A stretch of 64,000 nucleotides of DNA from Vibrio fluvialis (GCF_900460245.1 NZ_UHIP01000001.1:310001-374000); one strand, 5' to 3'. Numbered from the stretch's first letter, positions 32,626-43,372 are shown. Notes: generated from the sequence alone by a model not told the origin. Numbers and translations are program-made.

Positions 32626-32653
32626 AAGGGATGCTCAGGCATCCCTTTCTTTT
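32626..32653 (+). terminator. Terminator after ygiF
   Basis: AAGGGATGC-TCAG-GCATCCCTT followed by TCTTTTTC. It covers the last codons of the convergent potassium-channel gene. Confidence 0.8.
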
Positions 32654-33420
32654 TCTCGGCCTTCACGCTCTAAATCGATGCGCTCTTCCAACTCTTTGAT
32701 GCGCAGAATCAGCTCCTGCTGCTGCGTCGCCACTTGTTTCATCAACCTCTCTTGGTGTTCCGCTCTGGCAGTCTGGCTATGATCGGGGGAGGACAGAAAC
32801 GACGCGATCAGACCAGAAATCATACCGAACATTCCCACACCACAGACGATCATGATCGAAGCAACGATTTTACCTGCTGTGGTCACCGGATAATGATCGC
32901 CGTAACCGACGGTTGAGATCGTCACCAACGCCCACCACAGTGCATCACCACCATCAGTGATATTGGCGTTAGGATCTTGCACTTCAAAGAACAGCATCAT
33001 GCTTGATCCGAGCGTCAGCAACACCACCAAGAGCAGCAGAATGGTCGCCAGCGTGGTTTCGCGGCGATTGGCGAGCAACTGGCGCAAAATAGTGCGGCCA
33101 GAGCGGATCACTAAAATGACGCGCAGAATATGAAAGATGCGTGCAAAGCGCAGCGGTTCGATCATCGGAATGCTGGCGAGAATATCGATCCAGTGGCGTT
33201 TCAGAAATTGCATGCGATCTGCGGCTCGGATCAAATCTATGCAGAGTTGCAGAATAAAAATACTACAGATGACGAAATCGAGGCCGATAAGTACCTGTCG
33301 AGTTTCGTGTTCTACAGGAACAAACAACAAGCCTGAGATCACAAATAGCGCCATGAAAGACAGGATTAGCGACAATAAGCTCATTGGCTTGGTTTCATCT
33401 TTGATATCATCGTTTTTCAT
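32635..33420 (-). CDS. Voltage-gated-type potassium channel
   Basis: A 261-residue membrane protein. Four hydrophobic segments form a voltage-sensor-like region containing FARIFHILRVILVIRSGR, an arginine-rich stretch resembling S4. Then come a pore helix, the selectivity filter TVGYGD near residue 175, and a last helix (KIVASIMIVCGVGMFGMISG). A C-terminal coiled coil (about 215-258, rich in Gln, Glu and Arg) probably assembles the tetramer. Physiological role in this organism is unknown. It is convergent with ygiF and divergent from the chemoreceptor gene. Confidence 0.9.
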   Translation of the reverse strand: MKNDDIKDETKPMSLLSLILSFMALFVISGLLFVPVEHETRQVLIGLDFVICSIFILQLCIDLIRAADRMQFLKRHWIDILASIPMIEPLRFARIFHILRVILVIRSGRTILRQLLANRRETTLATILLLLVVLLTLGSSMMLFFEVQDPNANITDGGDALWWALVTISTVGYGDHYPVTTAGKIVASIMIVCGVGMFGMISGLIASFLSSPDHSQTARAEHQERLMKQVATQQQELILRIKELEERIDLEREGREKERDA

Positions 33421-33514
33421 ACGAAGCTCGAAATAAATAAGTTTGCGGCTTAGCCAGTAAGCGGCAAAAAATAATGAGTGTTTTCAATATAAAAGACTTA
33501 GTGGAGAACTGACA

Positions 33515-34771
33515 ATGGCGAGGATGGCTTTTAAACCATGGGAGCGCGTGATCACGGATATCCGACTCGTGCCGAAAATGATCATGCTGATGGTGTTCAG
33601 TACCGTCTTGATCATCGGTAAGCAACTGTGGGATGCCGGTACTTTTTACGATTCTCTGCTGGCTGCAACGCAAAATGCTGAAGTCGCACAAAAGCATTAC
33701 GATGATTATCTGGTGCAGGTGGTGTGGCAAACAGGCCTGATGATCGTGGTATTTGTGGTCCTGCTGCTGTTTGCTGCGCGAATCATGCTTCGTCAGACTC
33801 AGTATCTCAGTGAAGCGATTAATCAGATGGCGCGACGTGACTTGTCTGAACCGATTTCCATGGACTGTAAAGATGAATATGGTGATGTAGCGCGCGAGCT
33901 GGAAAAGACCCGCCTGCAACTGCAAGAGCTGATTAAAACTCAGGTGAATGCGTCGCAGGAGCTGACCGCGTTGACCGAAGTCATGACCATGAGTATGTCT
34001 GAAACCAAAGAGTCGGCGCAGGAAGAATTCAACGAGATCGACCAACTGGCCACGGCGATGAGCGAAATGTCTTCGACCGTTCAGACGGTTGCCGAACATG
34101 CACAGAACGCCTCTTCCCTGACAGAAAACGCCTCGCACCAGGCCGGTACCGGCCAGCAGTTTGTCAAACAGACGATTGGTAAAATGAGCGAGCTGTCGAA
34201 AGATATCGCGGCCTCGGCGGAAGCGGTCAATCAGGTTGAAGAGCGCGTCGTCGCTATCGGCAGCGTGGTGGGCACCATTCAAGGTATTTCTGAGCAGACC
34301 AACCTGCTGGCACTGAATGCGGCGATTGAAGCAGCGCGTGCCGGCGAAGCGGGTCGCGGCTTTGCCGTGGTGGCTGACGAAGTACGTAACCTTGCGCAGC
34401 GCACCCAAAACGCAACAGTGGAAATTCAGGACATGATTTCACATCTGCAGGCGAGTGCGAATTCTGCCGTGAATCTGATGGAAAAAAGCGTGGTGGAAGC
34501 CGCGGATGGGGTTGAGCTGGTCACCAACGCCGGGCGTGAACTGGATGGCATTGTCCAGCAAGTGCAGCAGATCAATGACATGAACTTCCAGATCGCAACA
34601 GCGGCAGGTCAGCAGAGCAGCGTTGCTGAAGAGATGAACCAGAATTTGACCAACGTGCGTGAGCTGGTAGAAGCATCGGTCACGGTGGTCAGCGAGCTGC
34701 TGGAAACCTCCGAAATCATGCAAAGCAACGCGGAAGAGCTGGATCGTAAAATTACCGTATTCAAAGTCTGA
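33515..34771 (+). CDS. Methyl-accepting chemotaxis protein with minimal periplasmic loop
   Basis: A 418-residue receptor. Two membrane helices (about residues 22-35 and 72-89) enclose a periplasmic loop of only about 36 residues, so there is no ordinary ligand-binding domain. A HAMP segment follows (about 89-140), then a long coiled coil with the canonical signalling tip ISEQTNLLALNAAIEAARAGEAGRGFAVVADEVRNLA around residue 270. The C-terminus (KITVFKV) has no CheR-tethering pentapeptide. It may sense membrane state, a partner protein or internal signals. Terminator downstream. Confidence 0.9.
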   Translation: MARMAFKPWERVITDIRLVPKMIMLMVFSTVLIIGKQLWDAGTFYDSLLAATQNAEVAQKHYDDYLVQVVWQTGLMIVVFVVLLLFAARIMLRQTQYLSEAINQMARRDLSEPISMDCKDEYGDVARELEKTRLQLQELIKTQVNASQELTALTEVMTMSMSETKESAQEEFNEIDQLATAMSEMSSTVQTVAEHAQNASSLTENASHQAGTGQQFVKQTIGKMSELSKDIAASAEAVNQVEERVVAIGSVVGTIQGISEQTNLLALNAAIEAARAGEAGRGFAVVADEVRNLAQRTQNATVEIQDMISHLQASANSAVNLMEKSVVEAADGVELVTNAGRELDGIVQQVQQINDMNFQIATAAGQQSSVAEEMNQNLTNVRELVEASVTVVSELLETSEIMQSNAEELDRKITVFKV

Positions 34772-34800
34772 TTCCCGGTTGAATCCACACTATGAAAGAG

Positions 34801-34829
34801 CGCCCACAATTGATTTGTGGGCGTTTTTT
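34801..34829 (+). terminator. Terminator after the chemoreceptor gene
   Basis: CGCCCACAA-TTGAT-TTGTGGGCG followed by six T. Confidence 0.88.
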
Positions 34830-34880
34830 ATTGGTCCAAGTCTGTTATAACTACTCTATTCGTAAAGACAAGGATGCATC

Positions 34881-37727
34881 ATGTCATTGCCGCCAAAACT
34901 CGAGGCTCACGCCGATCATCAGTATCAACTTCTTCTTCAGCAACAGCCGGTGATCGCCGACTGGGACAGCGAACATCAACAGCAGCTCAAAACTGTGCTC
35001 GGTTTCAGTCAGTTTGTTGCGGACACTCTGCAACGTGATGGCATTCTGTGTCGCGATCTGCCAGCTATGCTGGCCACATCGCAGCGCAGTGAAAGCTATC
35101 GCCAGCCCCTGAGTGCGCTGTTGAGTGAATGTCAGGATGAAACCAGTGGTCAGCGCGTTCTGCGCCAGTTCCGTAACCGTGAAATGGTGTACATTGCGTG
35201 GCGTGATTTTCTCGCCGACTGGAGTCTGGATGAGAGCCTGGAGCATCTCTCGCAACTCGCGGAAGCGCTGATTTTTGAAACCTATCAGTGGCAGTATCAG
35301 ATTTGCTGTCAGGAGTGGGGCACTCCGTGCAACGCACAGGGCGAAGCGCAGCCGATGCTGATTATCGGTATGGGCAAACTTGGTGGCGGTGAACTCAACT
35401 TTTCATCCGATATCGATCTGATTTTTACCTATCCGGAAAACGGAGAGACACAAGGTGCTCGCCGCTCGATTGCTAACGCGCAGTTCTTTACCCGCTTAGG
35501 TCAGCGCATCATCAAGATGCTCGATCAGCAAACCTTTGACGGCTTCTGCTACCGGGTTGACATGCGCCTGCGTCCATTTGGTGAAAGCGGCCCGCTGGTA
35601 ATGAGTTATGCCGCTCTGGAAGATTATTACCAAGAGCAGGGACGGGACTGGGAGCGTTACGCGATGATAAAAGCACGCGTAATGGGGCGGGAGATGTATT
35701 CGCAGTACCAAGAGCTGCGCCAAATGCTGCGCCCGTTTGTGTTCCGCCGCTATATCGATTTCAGCGCCATTCAGTCGCTGCGCCGCATGAAGTCGATGAT
35801 CACCAGCGAAGTACGCCGCCGCGGTCTGAGCAACAACATTAAGCTGGGCGCAGGCGGCATCCGTGAAATTGAATTTATCGCGCAGGTGTTCCAGTTAATT
35901 CGTGGGGGGCGTGAGCCATCACTGCGCCATCGTGGGCTGCTGGAAACCTTACAGGCGATTGGTGAGCTGGATCTGCTTAGCGCGCAAGAAGTTGCCGAGT
36001 TGACCGCAGCGTACCGTTTCCTGCGCCGTCTGGAAAACTTACTACAGGCACTGGCCGACAAACAAACTCAGACTCTGCCGGATAAAGCGGATGATCAATT
36101 GCGTCTGGCTGTTGCGCTCAACTTCTCGTCCTGGCAGGCGTTGTTGGATGAAGTGCAGCTTCAGATGGGGCGCGTGCACGCCGTGTTTGCCAACCTGATT
36201 GGTGATGAAGAGGAAGATGAAGAGGACACCATTGCCGCTCATTTCCATGAGTTGTGGGATATGGCCCATAAACGCGATGTGATTGAGCATATTGTCCAGC
36301 ACGATCTTTCTCAACAGCAGACGGAAGCGATGGCGAATACGATTATCCGCTTTAAGGACGATCTGGCAAAACGCACCATCGGTCCGCGTGGGCGTGAGGT
36401 GCTCAATCGCCTGATGCCGAAAGTGTATCAGGCCATTTTCTCGCATCCTGACGCCGAGTTTGGTTTGTCGCGTGTGTTATCGCTGCTGCACAGCATCGCC
36501 ACCCGTACCACTTACATGGAGCTGCTTGATGAACATCCGGCGGCGCTGACACAACTGGTGCGATTGTGTACCGCCAGCCCGATGATTTCTGAGCAACTGG
36601 CCCGCTACCCGATTCTACTTGATGAACTGATTGATCCGCAGCATCTCTACAACCCAATTGCGCTTGATGCGTATAAAACCGAACTGCGCGATTTTCTTGC
36701 CCGTATTCCGGAAGATGACATGGAGCAGCAGATGGAAGGGCTGCGTCAGTTCAAACAGATTTGTATTCTGAAAATTGCCGCAGCCGACATTGCGGGCGTG
36801 CTGCCGGTGATGAAAGTGAGTGACCACTTAACCTATCTCGCTGAAGCGATTGTTGAAGCAGTGGTGCATCAGGCCTGGCTGCAAGTCAGCGCGAAATATG
36901 GCGAACCAACTCACCTCAAAGATCGTGACGGTAAAGGTTTTGCCGTCGTGGGTTACGGTAAAGTCGGTGGCTGGGAGCTGGGCTATAACTCAGATCTCGA
37001 TATCGTGTTTATTCACGACTGCCCGTTGGACGCCTATACCGATGGGGCAAAAGAAATTGATGGCCGCCAGTTCTATCTGCGTCTCGCACAGCGCGTAATC
37101 CATATTTTCTCTACCCGCACCGCATCCGGCATTTTGTATGAAGTGGACACTCGCTTGCGTCCGTCCGGCGCGTCCGGTTTGTTGGTCAGCCCGATTGATG
37201 CGTTTGAAGAGTATCAGCGTCAGGATGCCTGGACGTGGGAACATCAGGCATTGGTGCGCGCTCGCGTTATCTATGGTGATGAGCCGTTGCAACAGGCATT
37301 CCTTGCCACGCGCCACGCGATTTTGTCTCTACCGCGTGAAGAGGAAAAACTCAAAAAAGAGGTGGTCGATATGCGCTTGAAAATGCGTGAGCACCTCGGA
37401 GGCAAAAAAGCCGGACGTTTTATGCTCAAGCAGGATGTCGGCGGGATTACCGACATTGAATTTTTGGCTCAGTACCTGGTGCTGCGCTACAGTCATGACA
37501 AACCTAAGCTGACTCGTTGGTCAGATAACGTGAGAATTTTTGAATCTTTGCTCACCCAAGGTGTCATGGAAGAAGAGCAGGCGATGGCATTGACTCATGC
37601 TTACACCAGCATGCGTGACCAAATCCATCATCGTAATCTGCTCAATCAAGAGGCCGATGTCAGCGAGAGTAAATTTGTCGCTGAACGTGAACAGGTAAAA
37701 CGAGTTTGGCAACAGTGGCTGGGTTGA
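34881..37727 (+). CDS. glnE: Bifunctional glutamine synthetase adenylyltransferase/adenylyl-removing enzyme
   Basis: GlnE adds AMP to glutamine synthetase when nitrogen is plentiful and removes it when nitrogen is short, under control of PII. The 948-residue protein has two nucleotidyltransferase domains: [20 protein letters not shown] (near residue 160, de-adenylylation half) and [20 protein letters not shown] (near residue 690, adenylylation half), separated by a helical regulatory region. Both keep the DxD metal pair. A good AAGGA precedes the ATG. hldE follows 63 bases later on the same strand. Confidence 0.97.
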   Translation: MSLPPKLEAHADHQYQLLLQQQPVIADWDSEHQQQLKTVLGFSQFVADTLQRDGILCRDLPAMLATSQRSESYRQPLSALLSECQDETSGQRVLRQFRNREMVYIAWRDFLADWSLDESLEHLSQLAEALIFETYQWQYQICCQEWGTPCNAQGEAQPMLIIGMGKLGGGELNFSSDIDLIFTYPENGETQGARRSIANAQFFTRLGQRIIKMLDQQTFDGFCYRVDMRLRPFGESGPLVMSYAALEDYYQEQGRDWERYAMIKARVMGREMYSQYQELRQMLRPFVFRRYIDFSAIQSLRRMKSMITSEVRRRGLSNNIKLGAGGIREIEFIAQVFQLIRGGREPSLRHRGLLETLQAIGELDLLSAQEVAELTAAYRFLRRLENLLQALADKQTQTLPDKADDQLRLAVALNFSSWQALLDEVQLQMGRVHAVFANLIGDEEEDEEDTIAAHFHELWDMAHKRDVIEHIVQHDLSQQQTEAMANTIIRFKDDLAKRTIGPRGREVLNRLMPKVYQAIFSHPDAEFGLSRVLSLLHSIATRTTYMELLDEHPAALTQLVRLCTASPMISEQLARYPILLDELIDPQHLYNPIALDAYKTELRDFLARIPEDDMEQQMEGLRQFKQICILKIAAADIAGVLPVMKVSDHLTYLAEAIVEAVVHQAWLQVSAKYGEPTHLKDRDGKGFAVVGYGKVGGWELGYNSDLDIVFIHDCPLDAYTDGAKEIDGRQFYLRLAQRVIHIFSTRTASGILYEVDTRLRPSGASGLLVSPIDAFEEYQRQDAWTWEHQALVRARVIYGDEPLQQAFLATRHAILSLPREEEKLKKEVVDMRLKMREHLGGKKAGRFMLKQDVGGITDIEFLAQYLVLRYSHDKPKLTRWSDNVRIFESLLTQGVMEEEQAMALTHAYTSMRDQIHHRNLLNQEADVSESKFVAEREQVKRVWQQWLG

Positions 37728-37790
37728 TATCTTTAGCCGCTAAAAGGGCTGTGATACACTCCGCCCAGTCATAAATATTGGAGATCCATA

Positions 37791-39221
37791 ATGAAACCAA
37801 TCCTACCTGACTACAGCAATGCTGGGGTTTTGATTATTGGCGATGTGATGCTTGATCGTTATTGGTACGGTCCAACGGGTCGCATCTCGCCAGAAGCTCC
37901 GGTGCCTGTGGTAAAAGTAGAGCATAACGAAGAGCGTCCGGGAGGTGCAGCGAACGTTGCGATGAACATTGCTTCACTCGGCGGTCAGGCGCATATCATT
38001 GGTTTAACAGGGATGGATGAACCCGCTCAGGTACTGGCGGACAAACTGACGTCGCTGAGCGTGAAGTGTGATTTTGTGGCGCTGCCGGATTATCCGACCA
38101 TTACTAAGCTGCGCGTCCTGAGTCGCGGTCAGCAACTGATTCGTCTGGATTTTGAAGATAAATTTGAAAACACCGATCCAGCGCAGATCCTGTCTCGCAT
38201 GGAAAAAGCGTTGCCAGCGGTGAAAGCAGTGATCTTGTCGGATTACGCGAAAGGTGCGCTAGAGCATGTGCAGCAGTTTATTCAGGCTGCGCGCAAGGCT
38301 GGCGTTCCGGTATTCATCGACCCTAAAGGTTCCGATTTTGAACGCTATCGTGGCGCAACGCTGCTGACTCCAAACATGTCTGAGTTCGAGCAGGTGGTTG
38401 GTAAAGTCAAATCGAATGAAGATTTGGTGGAAAAAGGCTTTGGTCTGATTGAACAGTTCGATCTGGACGCGCTGTTGGTGACCCGCAGTGAACACGGTAT
38501 GACGCTGCTGCGTCGCGGTATGGACCCATTCCATCTGCCAACGCAGGCGAAAGAAGTGTACGACGTAACTGGCGCAGGCGATACCGTGATTTCAGTCTTG
38601 GCTGCGTCAGTGTCCGCGGGTAAGCCGTTGGATGAAGCGTGTGCTCTGGCTAACGCGGCAGCCGGTGTTGTGGTCGGTAAACTGGGCACCTCGACCGTGT
38701 CGACCATCGAACTGGCGGAAGCGATTCATGGTAGCAGAGACACCGACTTTGGTGTGATTGATGAAGTATCGCTGATTGCAGCGGTGAAAAAAGCGCAGGC
38801 TCGCGGCGAGAAAGTGGTGATGACCAACGGTTGTTTCGACATTCTGCATGCCGGCCACGTCTCTTACCTCAACCACGCAGCTGAGCTCGGCGATCGCTTA
38901 ATCGTCGCGGTGAACACCGATGAGTCCGTTAAGCGTCTCAAAGGTCCGGGTCGTCCGGTGAATCCAACCGATCGCCGTATGGCGGTACTGGCGGGGTTGG
39001 GCGCCGTTGACTGGGTAGTACCATTTGCAGAAGACACGCCTCAGCGACTGATCTCAGAAGTCCTGCCTGACCTGCTGGTCAAAGGTGGAGATTACAAACC
39101 GGAAGAGATTGCGGGTGGTAAAGAGGTGATTGCGGCGGGTGGCGAAGTTAAAGTCCTCAACTTTGAAGACGGCTGCTCAACCACTGAAATCATTGAGGCC
39201 ATTAAAGGCGGCCGCGGCTAA
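37791..39221 (+). CDS. hldE: Bifunctional heptose 7-phosphate kinase/heptose 1-phosphate adenylyltransferase
   Basis: HldE makes ADP-heptose for the LPS core. The 476-residue protein has an N-terminal ribokinase-type domain ([17 protein letters not shown] near residue 45; [13 protein letters not shown] near 260) and a C-terminal cytidylyltransferase-type domain ([17 protein letters not shown] near 345, with [11 protein letters not shown] and the ending [10 protein letters not shown]). Length is as in E. coli. It lies between glnE and tolC, as in V. cholerae from memory. Confidence 0.97.
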   Translation: MKPILPDYSNAGVLIIGDVMLDRYWYGPTGRISPEAPVPVVKVEHNEERPGGAANVAMNIASLGGQAHIIGLTGMDEPAQVLADKLTSLSVKCDFVALPDYPTITKLRVLSRGQQLIRLDFEDKFENTDPAQILSRMEKALPAVKAVILSDYAKGALEHVQQFIQAARKAGVPVFIDPKGSDFERYRGATLLTPNMSEFEQVVGKVKSNEDLVEKGFGLIEQFDLDALLVTRSEHGMTLLRRGMDPFHLPTQAKEVYDVTGAGDTVISVLAASVSAGKPLDEACALANAAAGVVVGKLGTSTVSTIELAEAIHGSRDTDFGVIDEVSLIAAVKKAQARGEKVVMTNGCFDILHAGHVSYLNHAAELGDRLIVAVNTDESVKRLKGPGRPVNPTDRRMAVLAGLGAVDWVVPFAEDTPQRLISEVLPDLLVKGGDYKPEEIAGGKEVIAAGGEVKVLNFEDGCSTTEIIEAIKGGRG

Positions 39222-39240
39222 TCACAAGCTTACCGATAGA

Positions 39241-39268
39241 AAAAGGGCTCACAGTGTGAGCCCTTTTT
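39241..39268. terminator. Bidirectional terminator between hldE and tolC
   Basis: GGGCTCAC-AGT-GTGAGCCC with A4 before and T5 after, placed between convergent genes. Confidence 0.88.
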
Positions 39269-39312
39269 GTCAGAACTGACCGCCACAGCAACGGTGACGA
39301 ACAGGCACTTTA

Positions 39313-40629
39313 TTACTTGATCGCTTTGAGACCCGCATTGACATCAATGATGTCCTGCTCGCTCAGTGTACCTACTGCCTGACGCAGTTGCAGTACGTTG
39401 ATGATGTAGCTGTAACGCGCATCAGACAGGTTTTTCTTCACGCTGTACAGAGTACGGGTCGCATCCAGTACGTCAACGATAGTACGGGTACCCACATCAA
39501 AGCCGGCTTCCGTTGCATCCAACGCTGATTGCGCGGAAATCACAGACTGTTCATAAGCACGCACCGAACCGATCGACGCATTGATGTTGTTGTTGTAAGC
39601 ACGCACGTTTTTCACCACGCTGCGGTACGAAGCTTCCAGATCCTGGCTGGCTGCAACGTATGCGTATTCCGCTTGTTTGGTTTGGGAAGACACGTTACCA
39701 CCACTGTATAGCGGAACAGTCAGGTTCAGACCAATGTTGAAGTCGTTGTTTTCGTGGTAAGTGTCGTAACTGCTGTAGTTATCGTTGTACTCACGACCGT
39801 AGTTGTAACCACCGTCCAGAGTCAACGAAGGCAGGTGACCAGAGCTTGCCAGCGAAATGTTGTCTTTCGCCACGTCTTGAGAGATACGAGCTGACAACAG
39901 TGACAGGTTCTTTTCTTGCGCTTGTTCAATCAGTGCTTCCATCGATTCGGTGGTGCGGCTGGTTGAGAAACGGTTGGTATCCAGAATGCTCAGGTTAGTG
40001 TGTTCCTGACCTGTAATTTCACGCAGCGACTCGTAGCTGTTGATTAGCGAGTTTTCTGCCAGAACTTCGTCTGCCAGAACAGTATCGTATTGCGCTTGTG
40101 CGTCATGGACGTCAGTAATCGCCGACAGGCCCACTTCAAAACGTTGTTTGGTTTGTTCCAACTGACGGCCAACCGCGGCTTTTTCAGCACGAACAAATTC
40201 CAGGTTGTCCTGTGCGCTCAGTACATCAAAGTACGCTTGTGCTACGCGTAGCATCAGGCTTTGCTGAGAGTTGGCGTATTGGGCATCAGCCTGACGAGCT
40301 TGCTTCTCAGCGGTATCCAGAGAAACCCAGCTTGAGCGGTCGTACAGTTCTTGCGAGAAGTTGATGCCTGCGCTCAGTTTGTCACTGTCGCGTAGATCGA
40401 CGTCACTGCGGTTAATGTTGTAACCCGCAGTCAAATTGATTTGAGGCAAAAGAGAGCTGCGGCTTGAGTTGATCGCTTCAAACGCTGCGTCACGTTGTGC
40501 CGCTGCACTCAGCAGTTGAGGATCGTTCTGTTTTGCTTGGTCGTAAATTTGTGCAAGGTCATCCGCGGAAGCTGTTGTGCTAAGGCCGCCCAGAGTTGCA
40601 CTAATCAATAAAGGAAGCAGTTTTTTCAT
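39313..40629 (-). CDS. tolC: Outer membrane channel protein TolC
   Basis: TolC is the trimeric outer-membrane tunnel used by multidrug efflux pumps and type I secretion. The 438-residue precursor has a signal peptide (KKLLPLLISATLGGLSTTASA) followed by DDLAQIYDQAKQNDPQLL, the standard mature start. Two structural repeats with long helices and GLNLTVPLYSGG and VGTRTIVDVLDATR motifs are visible. I chose the ATG at 40629; an upstream frame is leader. It is divergent from nudF, as in E. coli, where TolC is likewise next to nudF-yqiB-cpdA-yqiA-parE. Confidence 0.97.
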   Translation of the reverse strand: MKKLLPLLISATLGGLSTTASADDLAQIYDQAKQNDPQLLSAAAQRDAAFEAINSSRSSLLPQINLTAGYNINRSDVDLRDSDKLSAGINFSQELYDRSSWVSLDTAEKQARQADAQYANSQQSLMLRVAQAYFDVLSAQDNLEFVRAEKAAVGRQLEQTKQRFEVGLSAITDVHDAQAQYDTVLADEVLAENSLINSYESLREITGQEHTNLSILDTNRFSTSRTTESMEALIEQAQEKNLSLLSARISQDVAKDNISLASSGHLPSLTLDGGYNYGREYNDNYSSYDTYHENNDFNIGLNLTVPLYSGGNVSSQTKQAEYAYVAASQDLEASYRSVVKNVRAYNNNINASIGSVRAYEQSVISAQSALDATEAGFDVGTRTIVDVLDATRTLYSVKKNLSDARYSYIINVLQLRQAVGTLSEQDIIDVNAGLKAIK

Positions 40630-40863
40630 TAGTCCTATTCCTGCCTGAATATGAAAGGAGTTACGCTCACGAGAGTGTAACGCAAATTGATGGCATTTCA
40701 CTCGAAACTTTGCACTTTTTTACACTTAGCTATCCAATTGTGCAATAAAAATTGTGTGACGACTTAAATATAAGTACAACTTTTGTATAAAAAGTTGAGC
40801 AATGTCCTTGGAAGTCACAAAAATTCATGAGTAAACTATAAGATTCACTGAGAGAGGTTTCTA

Positions 40864-41493
40864 ATGCAACAGTCTGATCAGCCGCCAGGAGTGTTTACTC
40901 CTGAAGATGTAGAAATTGTCTCAACCGAGACACTGTTTCAAGGATTTTTCCGAATGGTGAAGTATCGGTTCAAGCATCGATTATTTCAAGGCGGGTGGAG
41001 TCAGACTATTGAACGGGAAATGTTTGAGCGCGGTCATGCCGCAGCGTTGCTGCCTTATGATCCGCAACGTGATCAGGTCGTAATGATAGAACAGATACGC
41101 GTTGGTGCGCTGGAACATGCCAATCCCTGGCAGTTAGAAATTGTCGCGGGCATCATTGATCGCGCGGAGAGCGCAGAAGAAGTGGTGCGCCGTGAAGCGG
41201 AAGAGGAAGCTGGGATCTCCGTCAACAGAACGGAGAAAATTACCTCTTATTATCCCTCTGCTGGGGGATGTTCTGAAAAACTTGATGTCTATGTGGGAGA
41301 AGTGGATGCATCCCTGGCTCACGGCGTTCATGGTTTAGACTATGAAGGTGAAGATATCAAAGTTCACGTAATGAGCCGCCGCGACGCGTATCAGTTAGTG
41401 AAAGAGGGGCGAATTGAGAATGGAGCCTCAATAATCGCACTACAATGGTTGGAGTTAAACTACGGGCAATTACAATCGCAATGGCAGAAATGA
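40864..41493 (+). CDS. nudF: ADP-ribose pyrophosphatase
   Basis: NudF splits ADP-ribose and related sugars to AMP and ribose 5-phosphate. The 209-residue protein has a complete Nudix box in GIIDRAESAEEVVRREAEEEAGI (GX5EX7REXXEEXG) near residue 98. Its first part (FQGFFRMVKYRFKHRLFQGG) and the YYPSAGGCSEKLDVYVGEV segment match the family. It is the first gene of the nudF-yqiB-cpdA-yqiA-parE order shared with E. coli; the stop overlaps the next start. Confidence 0.96.
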   Translation: MQQSDQPPGVFTPEDVEIVSTETLFQGFFRMVKYRFKHRLFQGGWSQTIEREMFERGHAAALLPYDPQRDQVVMIEQIRVGALEHANPWQLEIVAGIIDRAESAEEVVRREAEEEAGISVNRTEKITSYYPSAGGCSEKLDVYVGEVDASLAHGVHGLDYEGEDIKVHVMSRRDAYQLVKEGRIENGASIIALQWLELNYGQLQSQWQK

Positions 41494-41930
41494 CAGCACT
41501 AAAAAAGCCGTATCATGTTGATTTACCAGAACTGATGCGGACTTATGAAACGAACTACGCCAAGTTGAACGCTTTGTTGCCTGCGCAACCGAGCGTCGGT
41601 GACGTGCGCTGTTATCAAGCGGCACATCTGGCTTATCAGCTGCAAGTGCTGGAAGTCACAAAGTACACAACTTTGGTGGAGATTTGTCAAAGTGACGACA
41701 TTTCGATATTTCCATTACCAACCATGTCTGTCAGGCTGTACCACGACGCTCGTGTAGCAGAAGTACTGACCACCGATCAGCTTAACCGGGTAAAAGCTCG
41801 CTACGACTATCCGAATGAGAAGATGGTGCAAAAGGACGAAAAGGCACAGATCAATCGTTTCTTAGGGGACTGGCTGACATTTTGCCTGAAAAGAGGCATT
41901 AGCCGAGCGCCCATTAACATCAATCAATAG
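41481..41930 (+). CDS. yqiB: DUF1249 family protein YqiB
   Basis: A 149-residue protein beginning MAEMTALKKPYHVDLPELM. Conserved features of DUF1249 include YTTLVEICQ, LPTMSVRLYHDARVAEV, the KARYDYPNEKM motif and RFLGDWLTFCL. No biochemical role is established. Start choice is uncertain: the ATG at 41481 overlaps the nudF end by 13 bases, while one at 41490 gives the neat ATGA overlap. Either way it is coupled to nudF. Confidence 0.85.
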   Translation: MAEMTALKKPYHVDLPELMRTYETNYAKLNALLPAQPSVGDVRCYQAAHLAYQLQVLEVTKYTTLVEICQSDDISIFPLPTMSVRLYHDARVAEVLTTDQLNRVKARYDYPNEKMVQKDEKAQINRFLGDWLTFCLKRGISRAPININQ

Positions 41931-41947
41931 CATTAGGTTTATAGATT

Positions 41948-42769
41948 TTGAACGTGTCGTCCAGTATAGACAATTCCGACAGCATCAAGCTGGTTCAGAT
42001 TACGGATACGCACCTCTTTGCGCCCGATGACGGTAGCCTGTTGAGTGTTAATACCGCAGACAGCTTTCTCGCGGTGGTAGAGGCTATTCGTGCCCAGCAG
42101 TTGGAATTCGACGCCATTTTGGCGACCGGCGATATTTCTCAGGATCATACGGCTGAGTCTTATCACCGTTTTACCCAAGGTATTTTACCGCTCGAGAAAA
42201 TTTGTTTCTGGCTGCCGGGCAATCACGATTACAAACCCAATATGAGCAGTGTGCTGCCATCAAAACAGATTCATGCACCTGAGCATGTACTGCTTGGCGA
42301 GCACTGGCAAATGATCCTGTTGGATTCGCAAGTTGTGGGCGTGCCTCACGGCCGTTTGAGCGATCAGCAATTGACGCTGCTTGAGGAGAAACTGTCCGCG
42401 CACCCGGAGCGGTTTACCTTGGTGCTGCTGCACCATCATCCGCTGCTGGTCGGCAGTGCCTGGCTTGATCAGCACACGCTGAAAGACAGCGAGGCATTCT
42501 GGACCATCGTTGAGCGCCATCAGAACGTGAAAGCGGTGTTGTGCGGGCATGTCCATCAGGACATGGACCGTTTACACCACGGTGTGCGCGTCATGGCAAC
42601 ACCATCCACGTGTGTCCAGTTCAAACCCAATTCCGATGACTTCGCGCTGGATAAATGTTCTCCAGGCTGGCGTGAGCTTGAGTTGCATGCTGATGGGCGT
42701 GTGACGACGGCGGTCAAGCGCTTGGCGAAGGGGCTGTTTCAACCGGACTTTAACTCCAACGGATACTGA
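41948..42769 (+). CDS. cpdA: 3',5'-cyclic-AMP phosphodiesterase
   Basis: CpdA hydrolyses cAMP to AMP and so tempers CRP signalling. The 273-residue metallophosphatase shows metal ligands in ITDTHLF, TGDISQDHT, LPGNHDYKP, HHHPLLVGS and CGHVHQDMD. The start appears to be TTG at 41948 with AGG ten bases upstream; GTG at 41954 is the alternative. The non-ATG start may keep expression low. It is third in the nudF-yqiB-cpdA-yqiA run. Confidence 0.94.
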   Translation: MNVSSSIDNSDSIKLVQITDTHLFAPDDGSLLSVNTADSFLAVVEAIRAQQLEFDAILATGDISQDHTAESYHRFTQGILPLEKICFWLPGNHDYKPNMSSVLPSKQIHAPEHVLLGEHWQMILLDSQVVGVPHGRLSDQQLTLLEEKLSAHPERFTLVLLHHHPLLVGSAWLDQHTLKDSEAFWTIVERHQNVKAVLCGHVHQDMDRLHHGVRVMATPSTCVQFKPNSDDFALDKCSPGWRELELHADGRVTTAVKRLAKGLFQPDFNSNGY

Positions 42770-42771
42770 AT

Positions 42772-43359
42772 ATGTCGGACAAACCATCGTTACTTTTGTA
42801 CATTCACGGCTTCAACAGCTCCCCTTTGTCGCATAAAGCACAGGTGATGCAGCAGTATTGCGCGCAGCATCGCCCGGACATCGAGGTTGTCGTGCCAAAG
42901 CTGCCTTCATTTCCTCAGCAGGCGGCAGAGCATCTGCTGAATGTCGTCAATCAGTACAAAAACGATTATCAGATAGGTCTGGTCGGCAGCTCATTGGGTG
43001 GCTATTTGTCTACCTGGCTCAATCACCAGTTCGGCTTTCGCGCTGTGCTGATTAATCCTGCCGTGAAACCCTACGAGTTGTTGGCTGATTTTTTGGGTGA
43101 GCAGCAAAATCCTTATACCCAAGAACGTTACGTATTAACCGCCGAACACATTGATGAACTGAAGGCGTTGGATACGGAGACGCTGCGTGCGCCGCAGGAC
43201 TTCTGGCTTCTGCAACAAACCGAAGATGAAGTGCTGGATTACCGTCAGGCGGTGGACAAATACCAGCACGCCCGTCAAACCGTTGAAGAGGGCGGTGACC
43301 ACAGTTTTGTCGATTTTGAACGTTATCCGGCGCAAATCATTCAATTCTTAAATCTCTGA
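42772..43359 (+). CDS. yqiA: YqiA-type esterase (alpha/beta hydrolase)
   Basis: A 195-residue alpha/beta hydrolase of the UPF0227/YqiA family. The nucleophile serine is in VGSSLGGYLSTWL (GxSxG-type elbow, near residue 73); the oxyanion region is YIHGFNSSP at the N-terminus, and the catalytic His is in EGGDHSFVDF. E. coli YqiA has esterase activity on short acyl esters. It begins two bases after the cpdA stop and precedes parE across a 211-bp gap. Confidence 0.92.
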   Translation: MSDKPSLLLYIHGFNSSPLSHKAQVMQQYCAQHRPDIEVVVPKLPSFPQQAAEHLLNVVNQYKNDYQIGLVGSSLGGYLSTWLNHQFGFRAVLINPAVKPYELLADFLGEQQNPYTQERYVLTAEHIDELKALDTETLRAPQDFWLLQQTEDEVLDYRQAVDKYQHARQTVEEGGDHSFVDFERYPAQIIQFLNL

Positions 43360-43372
43360 TCTTTTCATTGAG

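Noticed and set aside
33407..34408. A 333-codon open frame antisense to the chemoreceptor gene
   Set aside because: Overlaps the receptor, the short divergent gap and the start of the potassium-channel gene; translation is His/Arg/Gln-rich and unlike any family I know.
40660..40681. Hairpin GTTACGCTC-ACGA-GAGTGTAAC in the tolC leader
   Set aside because: On the tolC strand it has an A-C mismatch and no T run; too weak to call.
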